Below are positions 20,407 to 30,096 of a DNA stretch of 64,000 nt, piece after piece. The position numbers and the translations under genes were made by a program. The notes under the pieces were generated by a model. The model ran no database searches. It was not told the origin of the DNA and saw only the letters and a program-made list of their open reading frames with translations. The first letter of the stretch is position 1. Each line of letters starts with the position of its first letter. The stretch is from UBA8437 sp964646205 (lineage in GTDB: Bacteria > Planctomycetota > Planctomycetia > Planctomycetales > Planctomycetaceae), in contig CAZYAZ010000018.1 of the NCBI GenBank assembly GCA_964646205.1, forward strand, positions 1-64,000, given 5' to 3'.

Positions 20407-23400
20407 TCACCGGACCGTGACAAAATCGTTGTGGTTGAACAACACGCGGACAAGGCTCTCGCGGACCCGGACGTCGTCTTTGAGTTCCTGCATCTGCTTG
20501 TCCCAGAATTCTCGGCAGGCGCTGACCTCAATGTCGGTGGCCGCCCGCGCCAGCACGTGGACAAACGCATTGCGGATGAATTGTTCGGGCGATTCACCAG
20601 CAATTCGCCTGGATGTTTCGGCACTGGCCGCATGCATCAATTCACTGTTGCTCAGCGCCAGGGCCTGTTGCGGCACCACGGTCGACGACCTGCGAAAACA
20701 GTCCGTCGGATCCGGTGGATCAAACAACTCGGAAAACGCCGTGTTGCCCCCGGCCTCGGGATAAACCTCGTAATAAAGACTCCGGCGACCTGTCGTCATC
20801 GCCTGCGTGTTCAACAACACCTGGCCTCCAAGCGAGGAGTCAAGCCGACCGGCCAACAGCAGCACGCTGTCACGAATCACCTCGGCCTCCATCCGGCCAC
20901 GCGTCCGACGCCATAACCACCGGTTGTCCTTGTCACCGGCGATGTTCTTTTGCATCACCGAGTCGTCGCTACGGACCAGGGCGTCCAGTTGGTACACGTG
21001 ACTGGTAACCATCAACCGGTGCAATCGCTTCATGCTCCAATCGTGGTCGAGCAGTTCGACGGCCAGCCAGTCGAGCAACCGTGGATGAGACGGCAACTTG
21101 CCATTTCGACCAAAGTCATAGACGGTCTCGACCAGTGGTGAATGGAAATGTCGCAACCAGATGTGATTGACCGCGACGCGAGGCGTCAATGGATTGCGAG
21201 GATTGGTGACCCAGCGAGCCAGGGACGCCCGGCGTCCAGTCGACGTCTTGCTGGTCACCCGGCTCATCAACTTGTAGTCGGCCGACTCGCCAGCCTTGTC
21301 GCGCCGGGCGGCCACCTCCAGGCTCTGCTTCTGGGCCGTCGCGAGTTGTTGTTCGAACTTCTTGATCCGGGGCGTTTTCTGCTTGTCCGAATCCGGCAAC
21401 GCCCGTGTCCTGGCCAGTTCATAGCGCGCGTCAAGAACCTGCCATTCGGCCATCGCCGTTTCGGCTACCAGTTGCTGCCGGTACGCTTCCCGCGAGAGTT
21501 TCGCGATTGTGTCCGGCTTCGCGGCGCTCCGCTTGGCATTGTCGGCGGCGATCGTCGCTTCCAGGTTCGCCAACTGCAGTGTATTGGCGGACAACCGCTT
21601 GCGGGCCACCTCGCCTCCCAGTGACACCGCCGCCAGGGACCGCTCGGCCAACTTCAATTTCGTGTAGCTCTCACGAGCGGCCTCACAGGCGGCAATCATC
21701 GAGACCACCGACGTCGCCGCGGGCTGCGACTGCGGGTGGATCGTCCAGCCCGCGATACCCATCACATCCTCTCCATCGGTGAACCGCGGGGACTCAAACC
21801 CCCACGCGAACCTCTGTTTCCCGGCGATCACCTCGACCTGGTCCACCAGGGCCTTGGTTCCCGCCCGGCAATCGAACGTGAAGGGTTGGTGAGGATTCTT
21901 GGTCGGGTTCCAGCCGTTGAGTGCGATCGGTACGTCCCGGACCAGGAACCCGTCTGCCCCGTCCAGTTTCACACTCAACGCCACCGTGTCCTTGCCGGGA
22001 TCGATCACCAGGTTCACATGGAAGTGATTCTCGCCTGCGGCGAGATCGTATTTCGCGGCAACGAATTCCGAGTAACCGCCGGGCCGGTACGAGGAGATCT
22101 TGCCGCCGACAAACGCGACGTACAAGGCTGTGAGTCCGGACCTGGTGTTCTTGGCCAACTGAAAATTGACGTGATTGTCTTCAAGGATTCGCAACTGAAA
22201 ACTGATGCGGGTCCCTCGCGGAACTGCCTTCAGCCCGGGCAAGGTGTTCTGTACGATCCGGCGACCGGTGGCTGCGTCCAGGTACATGGATTGCTTGCCC
22301 ACCAGCGCCCCGGCCTGGCCAGAGCTGACGGCCTTCTTCAGCGCCTCGTCAAACACGACACGCGCCTCGGCAACCTGCTTCTGCAACTGGCTCGAATCAA
22401 CCGGTTGGCTGGCCACTCGATCGAGCCCCGCGCGGGCGTTGGCCACCGCGAGTCGCTGCTCCTGGAGCACTGCCTGTTGAATATTCGGACGAGCGCCGGG
22501 ATACCACCCCGAGAGCGGCAAGTCGATCGGCTGAATCGGCGGAAACAGGTCGGCCAAAAACGCCGGCACACCCGGTGCAATCGTTCCGCGTTCCTTGTCC
22601 TTGTTCCGCTCGTCTCCCCCGCTGTAGAACCACGTCTTGGCGTCAGGTTTTTCGTCAAAGATCCGCACCATGCCAATCCGCACGGCGGTGCGTGACCCCG
22701 AGTACACGTACGGGGGATACGGTGGTGGATCCGGTTGTCCCGGCACACGATCCTGCCGCACGCCCATCGGTTCGAAGAACGCCCGCATCCGGAAATAATC
22801 TTCATGGGTGATCGGGTCGTACTTGTGGTCGTGACAATGCGCGCAGTTGAACGTGAGCCCCAGGAACGCCTTGCCGGTGAATTCCACCGAGTGCCTCATC
22901 CACTCGTTGGGATTCAGCGAGAAGTAATTCCGGATCAGGTATCCGGTGGCCGGCCACGCCGAGTCATCCGTTGCCGAGAGTTCATCGGCCGCGAGCATCT
23001 CGCGGACCATCTTCGCGTAGCTCTTGTCGCTGTTGAGTGAGTCGATGATCCAGTCCCGCCACCGCCAAATTTGCGGCGCGCTGTTGCGGACGTCGTTGAC
23101 CTTCCGCCGTCCGTACCAATCGGAGTACCTCCAGACGTCCATCCAGTGACGTCCCCACCGTTCTCCATAACGGGGTGAGGCCAGCAAGCGGTCCACCACG
23201 CGGCGGTAGTGGGCCTGGGAGGGATCGGCCTGAAACGCCTTCAACTGTTCGCCGGATGGAGGAAACCCGACCAGGTCCAGGTAGACCCGCCGCAACAACA
23301 CCGCCGGGTCGGCATTTGGCACCGGAGTCAAGCCGTGCTGGTCGTACCGGGCATGCACAAAACGGTCCACGGCATTGTACGCCCAATCGGGATCGCTGAT

Positions 23401-23829
23401 CGTCGGCAGTTCAGGCCGGACCGGCGGCCGAAACGACCAGTGATCTCGCGGATCCGCTTCCGGTTTCTCGTCGGCCGGCGACGGGCTGCCGGCAGCAATC
23501 CAGTTCCGGATCGCGGCAATTTCCCCCGCTTCCAACGGCTTACCAATCGGCGGCATCCGCTCGGCAGGATCCTTGGTGGTCACCCGTTTCCACAACGCCG
23601 ACATCTCCACGTCGGCCTTCTGCACGATCACGCCGTTCTCGCTGCCCTGACGCACCGACTGGCCCGTATCCAGCCGCAACCCGGCCTCCTGCTTCAACGA
23701 GCCGTGACACGCGTAGCAGCGATGCTTGAACACGCTCTTGATCTGCGACACGTAGTCCACGTCGGCGGCTGGCGACGTGGTTGCAGCCGCACACAGCACC
23801 AGCAGTGTCATTCGTATCGGGAGTCTCAA
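20407..23829 (-). CDS. PSD1 / DUF1549 / DUF1553 protein with large central insertion
   Basis: About 1,140 residues. TTG at 23829 (GGAG eight bases upstream) gives a typical signal peptide MRLPIRMTLLVLCAAATTS; ATG 23811 is an alternative. PSD1 carries CYACH near 37 and a distal Met in RMPPIGKPL. DUF1549 has SPRYGERWGRHWMDVWRYSD and a second CAHCH near 327. DUF1553 (about 860-1130) contains NPLTPRVAVNHIWLRHFH and DPTDCFRRSSTVVPQQALAL. Between them, about 400-850 differs from the other two PSD1 proteins: a jelly-roll-like region (FQLRILEDNHVNFQLA; VALSVKLDGADGFLV) flanked by Ala/Lys/Glu-rich coiled coils. The jelly roll may bind carbohydrate. It follows the DUF1501 gene ending at 23851 and precedes the one at 20371. 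Confidence 0.92.
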   Translation of the reverse strand: MRLPIRMTLLVLCAAATTSPAADVDYVSQIKSVFKHRCYACHGSLKQEAGLRLDTGQSVRQGSENGVIVQKADVEMSALWKRVTTKDPAERMPPIGKPLEAGEIAAIRNWIAAGSPSPADEKPEADPRDHWSFRPPVRPELPTISDPDWAYNAVDRFVHARYDQHGLTPVPNADPAVLLRRVYLDLVGFPPSGEQLKAFQADPSQAHYRRVVDRLLASPRYGERWGRHWMDVWRYSDWYGRRKVNDVRNSAPQIWRWRDWIIDSLNSDKSYAKMVREMLAADELSATDDSAWPATGYLIRNYFSLNPNEWMRHSVEFTGKAFLGLTFNCAHCHDHKYDPITHEDYFRMRAFFEPMGVRQDRVPGQPDPPPYPPYVYSGSRTAVRIGMVRIFDEKPDAKTWFYSGGDERNKDKERGTIAPGVPAFLADLFPPIQPIDLPLSGWYPGARPNIQQAVLQEQRLAVANARAGLDRVASQPVDSSQLQKQVAEARVVFDEALKKAVSSGQAGALVGKQSMYLDAATGRRIVQNTLPGLKAVPRGTRISFQLRILEDNHVNFQLAKNTRSGLTALYVAFVGGKISSYRPGGYSEFVAAKYDLAAGENHFHVNLVIDPGKDTVALSVKLDGADGFLVRDVPIALNGWNPTKNPHQPFTFDCRAGTKALVDQVEVIAGKQRFAWGFESPRFTDGEDVMGIAGWTIHPQSQPAATSVVSMIAACEAARESYTKLKLAERSLAAVSLGGEVARKRLSANTLQLANLEATIAADNAKRSAAKPDTIAKLSREAYRQQLVAETAMAEWQVLDARYELARTRALPDSDKQKTPRIKKFEQQLATAQKQSLEVAARRDKAGESADYKLMSRVTSKTSTGRRASLARWVTNPRNPLTPRVAVNHIWLRHFHSPLVETVYDFGRNGKLPSHPRLLDWLAVELLDHDWSMKRLHRLMVTSHVYQLDALVRSDDSVMQKNIAGDKDNRWLWRRTRGRMEAEVIRDSVLLLAGRLDSSLGGQVLLNTQAMTTGRRSLYYEVYPEAGGNTAFSELFDPPDPTDCFRRSSTVVPQQALALSNSELMHAASAETSRRIAGESPEQFIRNAFVHVLARAATDIEVSACREFWDKQMQELKDDVRVRESLVRVLFNHNDFVTVR

Positions 23830-23850
23830 GGTGTCTCGCTCCGGCTTCAA

Positions 23851-25335
23851 TCAGGAGAGAATGTCTTTGACCACGCGAGCCGGCCGACCATTGGTCAACT
23901 GTTGCTGCTGTCCGTTGTGGAAGAACAACAGTTTCTGGTAGTCGATCCCAAACTGGTGCAGCAGGGTGGCCTGGAAGTCGTTGGGAGTCACCTTGTCAAC
24001 GACGGCCCGGTGTCCGACCTCGTCGGTCTCACCGTAGGTGATCCCGCCCTTGAAACCACCACCGGCCAACCAGTTGGTAAAGCCCTGGCCGTTGTGATCT
24101 CGGCCACCGGTCACCGGATCTCCCTCGGTGACAGGCAAGCGACCGATCTCTCCTCCCCAGTGCACAATCGTCGAATCCAGCAGGCCGCTGCGTTTCAGGT
24201 CCTTGACCAAAGCGGCTGCCGGTTTGTCGGTCCGTCGACAAGCTGCCGGCAACGCCGACTTCAGATTGGTGTGGTTGTCCCAGGGTTGGCCGTTGAGGAA
24301 CAGCTGTACGAACCGGACACCCCGTTCGACCAATCGCCGTGCGATCAGGCACCGGGTTCCATATTCGCGAGTGGCCGGGTCGTCCAGTCCATACATGTCC
24401 TGTGTCGCCTTGGTTTCCTGGGAAATGTCCAGCGCTTCCTTGGCCGACGTCTGCATGCGGGCGGCCAGTTCATACGAGGCGATTCGAGCCTCCAGGTCGT
24501 TCTCACCCGGATGCTTTTTCGCATGCCGCTTGTTCAACTTGGCCAAAAACGACAGGTTGTGTTCCTGCACCTGGCCACGCACGGTTGGCGGGGCATCGAG
24601 ATTCAGGATCCGGGGGTTCTTGGGCCGCAGCACCGTCCCCTGGAACAACGTGGGCATCCAGCCGTTGGACCAGTTGTGAATCCCGTCGACAGGGTGACCA
24701 CCCGGATCGGTCATCACCATGTAGGCCGGCAGGTTGTCCGTTTCAGCCCCCAGCCCATACAGCAACCACGACCCGAGAGTTGGACGGCCCGTCACCGACG
24801 GAATCCCCGAGTGCATGTAACGGATCGACACTTCGTGACCGTTGTAACCGGTGTGCATCGACCGGATCAGGCAGATGTCGTCGACGACGCCAGCTATGTT
24901 GGGCAGCAATTCAGAGATCTCTGTCCCACATTCACCGCGAGGCCGAAACTTCCACCGTGCCCCGGCCAACCGCTTGCTGGCCCGCTTGATGAAGCTGTAG
25001 GCGACATCCCCCTGGTAGGTCTTGCCATGCATCCGGGTCAGTTCCGGCTTCGGATCGGTCAGTTCCATGTGGGCCGGACCACCATGCATGAACAGCGAGA
25101 TCATCGCCCTGGCACGCGGGGCAAAGTCGGGCTGCTTGGGCAACAGGTCGTAGCTTGTCTGGCCGCGAGGCACGTTGGCCGGTGTCGCCAGAAGATTGTC
25201 CTGCTTCAGCAGGGTGGCCAGGGCTACCGAGCCGAGCCCCAGAACATGGCGAGAGAGAAATTCACGACGGGAGGCCATTGGCATCCCGGTTGATTCGTAA
25301 TCGGTCATTTCATTTCCGTTCAAAACGTCGGTCAT
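23851..25335 (-). CDS. DUF1501 protein (Tat-exported)
   Basis: About 494 residues from ATG 25335, which has AGGA about five bases upstream. The frame's TTG at 25353 overlaps the previous gene's stop. About 18 residues precede the Tat motif ASRREFLSRHVLGLG. Blocks: MISLFMHGGPAHMELTDPKP, RSMHTGYNGHEVSIRYMHSG, IVHWGGEIGRLPVTEGD and GRDHNGQGFTNWLAGGGF. It resembles the DUF1501 protein at 4281 more than the one at 18929, for instance in its TTLLKQD-type post-signal stretch. It is the second gene of the PSD1-DUF1501-PSD1-DUF1501 run, 14 nt after the PSD1 gene. Confidence 0.93.
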   Translation of the reverse strand: MTDVLNGNEMTDYESTGMPMASRREFLSRHVLGLGSVALATLLKQDNLLATPANVPRGQTSYDLLPKQPDFAPRARAMISLFMHGGPAHMELTDPKPELTRMHGKTYQGDVAYSFIKRASKRLAGARWKFRPRGECGTEISELLPNIAGVVDDICLIRSMHTGYNGHEVSIRYMHSGIPSVTGRPTLGSWLLYGLGAETDNLPAYMVMTDPGGHPVDGIHNWSNGWMPTLFQGTVLRPKNPRILNLDAPPTVRGQVQEHNLSFLAKLNKRHAKKHPGENDLEARIASYELAARMQTSAKEALDISQETKATQDMYGLDDPATREYGTRCLIARRLVERGVRFVQLFLNGQPWDNHTNLKSALPAACRRTDKPAAALVKDLKRSGLLDSTIVHWGGEIGRLPVTEGDPVTGGRDHNGQGFTNWLAGGGFKGGITYGETDEVGHRAVVDKVTPNDFQATLLHQFGIDYQKLLFFHNGQQQQLTNGRPARVVKDILS

Positions 25336-25349
25336 TGGATCCTGTGGCC

Positions 25350-28300
25350 TCAATCGGAATACAGGAACTCGTTGGAACTGATCAGTGCCTGGCAGAAATT
25401 GGTCATGGCCTGTTGCACCGGGTTGCTGTTGCCCTGCACGGCCAACAACGCCAGTTGGCCCTTCAGGTACGCGACGGCCAACTCGGTCTCCTCGCGAGAG
25501 GGCTGGCGGACATAGGCCAACCGCCAGGCATGCACCAACTGGTCTGCCAGAGGAGCTCCCAGCTTGAAGCTGGACGGCTTGGGCGGCTCCTTGACGGCGT
25601 CCTGGGACTTGTAGGCCACCGTGGTCCCCTGGGTGGAATCCGCCAGCGAAAGAGTGAATTCGTTGCTGAACGAATCCGACGTGTTGGCCGACTGCTCGTC
25701 AACAATCGTGTCGACGATGTCTCCTTTTTTCACGTCGAAGTCCACCATGTACTCGACACCCCCGGCGTGAACCTTCCAGGAACCCTGCGACCCCAGCCGG
25801 CTGCTGTAGACCGTCACCCCCACACCGTCCCCGTTCTTTGAAGGACAGCCCAGTGACCCCTTGACCAGCAGATGACCATCGGCAGGTGCGATCCAGCGCC
25901 GAATCGGTCGGGTCGTCTTGTTCTGGGGATGCCCGCCGGCCTTGGTCAGGAACGACAATCCGGCCGGGCCCTTGCCCTGCCCCTTCCCACTTTGCCAGCG
26001 TCCTTTTTCGAAAACCGTGAAGCGAGTGAATTTCACCGGTGCCACCGGAGCGTTCTTGCCCGCCGCAGCCGTGTCGATGTGGCCGAAACCGACTCGCCAC
26101 ACGCCCAGGTTCTCGGCGTAAGTCTTCGGATCAAAGGGAATCTCCAGCCCCTTGACCAACTCGGCATCCGTTCCCGCCTTGGCCTGCTTGTTGACCCGAG
26201 CCGCCATGGCCCGGGCGTACTTCAGCACGGCCTCGCTGTTCATCATCAGCAGCGACTGCAACGCCACCGTCGATTTCTCACGCTTACTGCAATTGACCGT
26301 CATCACCGGCTGATCAAAGACCTGCAACAACGCCACCGGCTGGGTCCGGCGATTCTGGACATAAACACTGCGGCGGTCCGGACCACCAACAGAAATCTGA
26401 CCCGCGTCATCGGCTTTCACTCCAACCGGTGACCCAAACATCTTGGCATCCAACGTTCCACTGACCGCCAGGATCCGGTCCCGCAGGATCTCGGCATCGA
26501 GCCGCTGAACCGTCTTGTGCCAGTACAGCGAATTGGCACCGTCCTGCCGATCGCCCACGTTGTGCCTCAGGGACGACTGCCGATAAGCCGTCGACGTCAT
26601 CATCACACGATGCAGATCCTTCATGCTCCAACCGCTCTCGACAAAATGCGATGCCATCCAGTCGAGCAATTTCGGATGCGTTGGTTTTGTCCCCAATTTG
26701 CCGAACTCGTCGGGAGTCGTCACGATGCCGCGGCCAAAGTGATGCAACCAGGCACGATTGACCAGGACCCGTGCCACCAGCGGATGCCGTCCATTGGTCA
26801 GCCAGCGGGCGAATGCCAGCCGACGGCCACTGGTTGGCACCTGTGGATCGTCATTGTCGATGGCAAACCTGGCGCCGTCCGGAGCCGTCACGGTCAAGCC
26901 CCCGGGAGCCACCTCGTCCTTGACCTGGCGATGATCGCCGCGATGGAACAGGAACGTTTTGACCAACTCCCCGCCCTTCCCACGACCATCGGTCAAAGCC
27001 CTGACGAAGTCCTCGACCGGGATCTTCTGCTGGATTTTGGCGATCCGGGGCGCGTACGCCTTGATCTCGTCGGCCCGCTTCGAGTTGTACTGGTAGAGAT
27101 TGCCGCCGTTGACATTGAGGTTGGGATATTTCTTGAGCAATGCCTTTTGCTTGTCGGTCAACTTGGCACCGGGGGTCGTCTTGGCCGCGCGGAGTTCACT
27201 CTTCAACGGCTCGTCGTACCGGGCGTATTCCTTGTCCAGTGCCTCCTGGATGTACTTTTGCTGCTTGGCGTTCTTCTCCTTGTTGACGACGTCGACCTCT
27301 TTCTGCACCTCCGCCCGCCTGGCCCGTTGAGCATCGGTATACAGCGAGACCCGTCGTTGTGTCGGATTTTTCCAGGCCTTCCAGTCCAGCCCCGGTTCAA
27401 ACACGGCACGAATTCGGTAGTAGTCGACCTGCGAGATCGGGTCGTACCGGTGATCGTGGCACTGCGCACAACCCACCGAAAGGCCCAGCAATGCCGAACT
27501 GACGATCTTGATCGTGTCGGCAACAACCTGGTTTTTTGCCACGGCGGCATCGGGCGTTCCACCGTCAGTGCCATCGGCCGCCATCCGCAGGAAGCCCGTC
27601 GCCACCAGTTTCTCGACCTGGTGAGGGCTCAGATTCTTCAACGGCCCCACGATCATCTCATCGCCGGCCAGTTGCTCCTGGATGAAACGATCAAAGGGCA
27701 TGTCAGCGTTGAAGGCCTTGATCACGTAGTCGCGATACTTGTAGGCGTAAGGACGAACTCGATCGTCGTTGGTGTAGCCTTCCGAGTCGGCGTAACCGGC
27801 CACGTCCAACCAGTGCCGCCCCCAGCGTTCGCCGTAGTGAGGCGATTCGAGACAACTGTCGATCAACCGCTCGTAGGCATCGTCCCGTTTGTCGTTGATG
27901 AACGCCTGGGCCTGTTCGAATGTCGGTGGCAACCCCAGCAGGTCCAGGTAGACACGCCGGACCAGGGTCAGCCGATCAGCGTCCGCCGCAAAGCCCAGCT
28001 TTTTCTCTTTCAGCCGCGAGAGGATGAATGAATCGATCGCCGTGCGGACACGTTCCTTGCCGATGGAGATCGGCAATTCCGGTCGTGTGATCGGTTGGAA
28101 CGCCCACCAGGAACGTTCTTCTGGCGTGATCCCCAGTCCGTCACCAATCTCTTTTGGCTCGGGCCGGGCCGTCTTGGCCCCCTGGGCAATCCAACGCGAG
28201 ATCTTGTCGATTTCCTCGGGACTGACACGAACATTCCCCGGCGGCATCGAGCCGTCCTTGAGCCGTTGCAGCAGAAAACTCTTGGACGGTGCACCCGCGA

Positions 28301-28538
28301 CGATCGCCGGACCGGTTTCACCGCCGGCGAGCATCAAGCGGGCCAATCGCAGATCCAGCTTGCCCTTCTTGTCTTTCGTCGACCCGTGGCAGTCGTAGCA
28401 GTGTGACCGGAATATGGGCCGGATGTCGGCCTCAAAAGTCAGCGGTTTTTCTTCGGCCGCCCGGACAGTCGAGACGAGTCCCATCGCGCAGGCCGTCAAA
28501 AGAACCAGCCGCCACCGAAATCGAAATAGCTCGGACAT
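25350..28538 (-). CDS. PSD1 / DUF1549 / DUF1553 protein with C-terminal-half insertion
   Basis: 1,062 residues from ATG 28538 (AGGA about seven bases upstream; signal peptide FRWRLVLLTACAMGLVS). PSD1 carries CYDCH near 46 and distal Met in GSMPPGNVRVS. DUF1549 has SPHYGERWGRHWLDVAGYAD and a second CAQCH near 356. A Lys-rich coiled segment (about 390-500) precedes DUF1553 (GRHPLVARVLVNRAWLHHFG). DUF1553 is split near 780-970 by an insertion with beta-rich segments FTRFTVFEKGRWQ and GHLLVKGSLG, a form seen in some planctomycete PSD1 proteins and perhaps ligand-binding. It heads the four-gene run and is divergent from the DUF1501 gene at 28696 across 157 nt, which should hold promoters for both. 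Confidence 0.93.
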   Translation of the reverse strand: MSELFRFRWRLVLLTACAMGLVSTVRAAEEKPLTFEADIRPIFRSHCYDCHGSTKDKKGKLDLRLARLMLAGGETGPAIVAGAPSKSFLLQRLKDGSMPPGNVRVSPEEIDKISRWIAQGAKTARPEPKEIGDGLGITPEERSWWAFQPITRPELPISIGKERVRTAIDSFILSRLKEKKLGFAADADRLTLVRRVYLDLLGLPPTFEQAQAFINDKRDDAYERLIDSCLESPHYGERWGRHWLDVAGYADSEGYTNDDRVRPYAYKYRDYVIKAFNADMPFDRFIQEQLAGDEMIVGPLKNLSPHQVEKLVATGFLRMAADGTDGGTPDAAVAKNQVVADTIKIVSSALLGLSVGCAQCHDHRYDPISQVDYYRIRAVFEPGLDWKAWKNPTQRRVSLYTDAQRARRAEVQKEVDVVNKEKNAKQQKYIQEALDKEYARYDEPLKSELRAAKTTPGAKLTDKQKALLKKYPNLNVNGGNLYQYNSKRADEIKAYAPRIAKIQQKIPVEDFVRALTDGRGKGGELVKTFLFHRGDHRQVKDEVAPGGLTVTAPDGARFAIDNDDPQVPTSGRRLAFARWLTNGRHPLVARVLVNRAWLHHFGRGIVTTPDEFGKLGTKPTHPKLLDWMASHFVESGWSMKDLHRVMMTSTAYRQSSLRHNVGDRQDGANSLYWHKTVQRLDAEILRDRILAVSGTLDAKMFGSPVGVKADDAGQISVGGPDRRSVYVQNRRTQPVALLQVFDQPVMTVNCSKREKSTVALQSLLMMNSEAVLKYARAMAARVNKQAKAGTDAELVKGLEIPFDPKTYAENLGVWRVGFGHIDTAAAGKNAPVAPVKFTRFTVFEKGRWQSGKGQGKGPAGLSFLTKAGGHPQNKTTRPIRRWIAPADGHLLVKGSLGCPSKNGDGVGVTVYSSRLGSQGSWKVHAGGVEYMVDFDVKKGDIVDTIVDEQSANTSDSFSNEFTLSLADSTQGTTVAYKSQDAVKEPPKPSSFKLGAPLADQLVHAWRLAYVRQPSREETELAVAYLKGQLALLAVQGNSNPVQQAMTNFCQALISSNEFLYSD

Positions 28539-28695
28539 GGAGTTCCTGTCGAAGTGCAACACGTAAAATCACGCCGATGCGTCTGTCCCATTCTAGCGGC
28601 CACCGCAGCCCACTTGAATCCGAACTCGCCGCTGACCGTCCATCCTGTAGAGAATCCGATTGTCTCTCTGGGGGCATCGAGGGTAACCTACGCAC

Positions 28696-30036
28696 ATGCA
28701 GCCGATCGGTTCGGACCTCACATTTCTGTCTCGTCGAACGATGATCCAACTGGGTTCTCTTGGCCTGGGATCATCGGTCGACTCGTTGTTGGCCGCCCCT
28801 CCCGCACCGGGGCCCAGGCCCAACACGTCCTGCATCATGTTTTTCCTCGATGGCGGCCCGTCTCACCACGAGACGTTTGACCCCAAGCCGGAGGCTCCCC
28901 AGGCCGTGCGTGGCCAATTCGACGCCATCGACACGGCCGTTGCCGGACTCAGAATCTGTGACCGCCTGCCGTTGCTGGCCGCACAAGCTCATCGATTCAG
29001 CATCGTCCGTTCACTGCACCACGGCAACAACAGCCACGCACCTTCCGAGCACCAGATGTTGACCGGGCGGATGGGCACCCGCGACGGCACCCGGCGTGCG
29101 GTGATCGAAACCCCGTCGATCGGATCGATTGTCTCACGATTGCGGGGTACCAGACGTCCCGGCATGCCGGCTTATGTCGGAATCCCGTGGAGTTTCCATC
29201 ACGAATACATCGGGTCTCCCTTCGGAGCCGCCACCTACCTGGGATCACGTCACGAGCCCTTCGAAAGCGGCCACCTGCCTGCCTCGACCACCGAGCCATT
29301 CGCGGTACCCATCCTGAAACTCCAGGACGGGCTCTCGGCACCCCGGCTGGAACAACGCCAGGAACTGCTTTCGGTACTCGACCGTTTCCGCCAACAGGGC
29401 TCGGCAAACCCGGAGATCAGTCAAAACCGCAACTTCACCAAACAGGGTATGGAGTTGCTGCTACAACAACAGGTCCGTGACGCCTTCGACCTCGGCCGTG
29501 AAACACGTGCCACACGAGAACGGTTTGGCCCGCACGAATGGGGCCAGGGTGCCCTGCTCGCCCGCCGCCTGGTCGAAGCGGGAGTCACCTTCACCTTGGT
29601 CCAATGCGGATTGAAGCAGGACTGGGACACCCACAGCGCCAATTTCTCGAATCTCGACAAGATGCTGCCCCCGCTTGATCGCGCAATCGCCTCCCTCCTG
29701 GACGATCTGTCCAATCGCGGCATGCTCGACAACACGCTGGTGATGGTCATCGGCGAGTTCGGACGGACTCCCAAGATCAACAAGAACACCGGCCGTGATC
29801 ACTGGGGCGACTGTTTTTCGGCGCTCGTGGCCGGTGGTGGCATCAAGTCGGGACAGGTGATCGGCCGCAGCGACTCGATCGGCGGCTACCCCATCGAGCG
29901 GCCGCTGCACGCCCAGGATCTCTTCGCCACGATGTACCACGCGCTGGGAATCGACACCCAGACCACCTTCCACGACCACCAGGACCGTCCGATCCCCGTG
30001 CTCAACCACGGCAGCCCGATCGCGGAACTGATCTAG
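28696..30036 (+). CDS. DUF1501 protein (Tat-exported)
   Basis: 446 residues. Twin-arginine motif LSRRTMIQLGSLGLGSS at 11-27. Blocks: SCIMFFLDGGPSHHETFDP, HGNNSHAPSEHQMLTGRMG, LVMVIGEFGRTPKINKNTGR and RDHWGDCFSALVAGGGI. It belongs to the shorter DUF1501 subgroup shared with the gene at 35106: both lack the CTFGG/HWGGE form and have a GEFGRTPK segment. It has no PSD1 partner on its own strand but is divergent from the PSD1 protein at 28538. It is convergent with the PVC haem gene, with a hairpin between their ends. Confidence 0.92.
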   Translation: MQPIGSDLTFLSRRTMIQLGSLGLGSSVDSLLAAPPAPGPRPNTSCIMFFLDGGPSHHETFDPKPEAPQAVRGQFDAIDTAVAGLRICDRLPLLAAQAHRFSIVRSLHHGNNSHAPSEHQMLTGRMGTRDGTRRAVIETPSIGSIVSRLRGTRRPGMPAYVGIPWSFHHEYIGSPFGAATYLGSRHEPFESGHLPASTTEPFAVPILKLQDGLSAPRLEQRQELLSVLDRFRQQGSANPEISQNRNFTKQGMELLLQQQVRDAFDLGRETRATRERFGPHEWGQGALLARRLVEAGVTFTLVQCGLKQDWDTHSANFSNLDKMLPPLDRAIASLLDDLSNRGMLDNTLVMVIGEFGRTPKINKNTGRDHWGDCFSALVAGGGIKSGQVIGRSDSIGGYPIERPLHAQDLFATMYHALGIDTQTTFHDHQDRPIPVLNHGSPIAELI

Positions 30037-30066
30037 CGCCCCCGGTCTTCGGGAAGTCATGGCAGG

Positions 30067-30091
30067 TGGCGACCACAACACCGCGTCGCCA
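30067..30091. terminator. Hairpin between convergent genes (bidirectional terminator candidate)
   Basis: TGGCGAC (30067-30073) and GTCGCCA (30085-30091) form a perfect 7-bp stem with an 11-base loop in the 60-nt space between the DUF1501 stop and the PVC haem gene stop. There is no T-tract. Confidence 0.4.
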
Positions 30092-30096
30092 TCCGA

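Noticed and set aside
23209..25293. 694-codon plus-strand open frame
   Set aside because: Antisense to the PSD1 and DUF1501 genes; the translation has low-complexity Arg/His/Gly composition and no domain.
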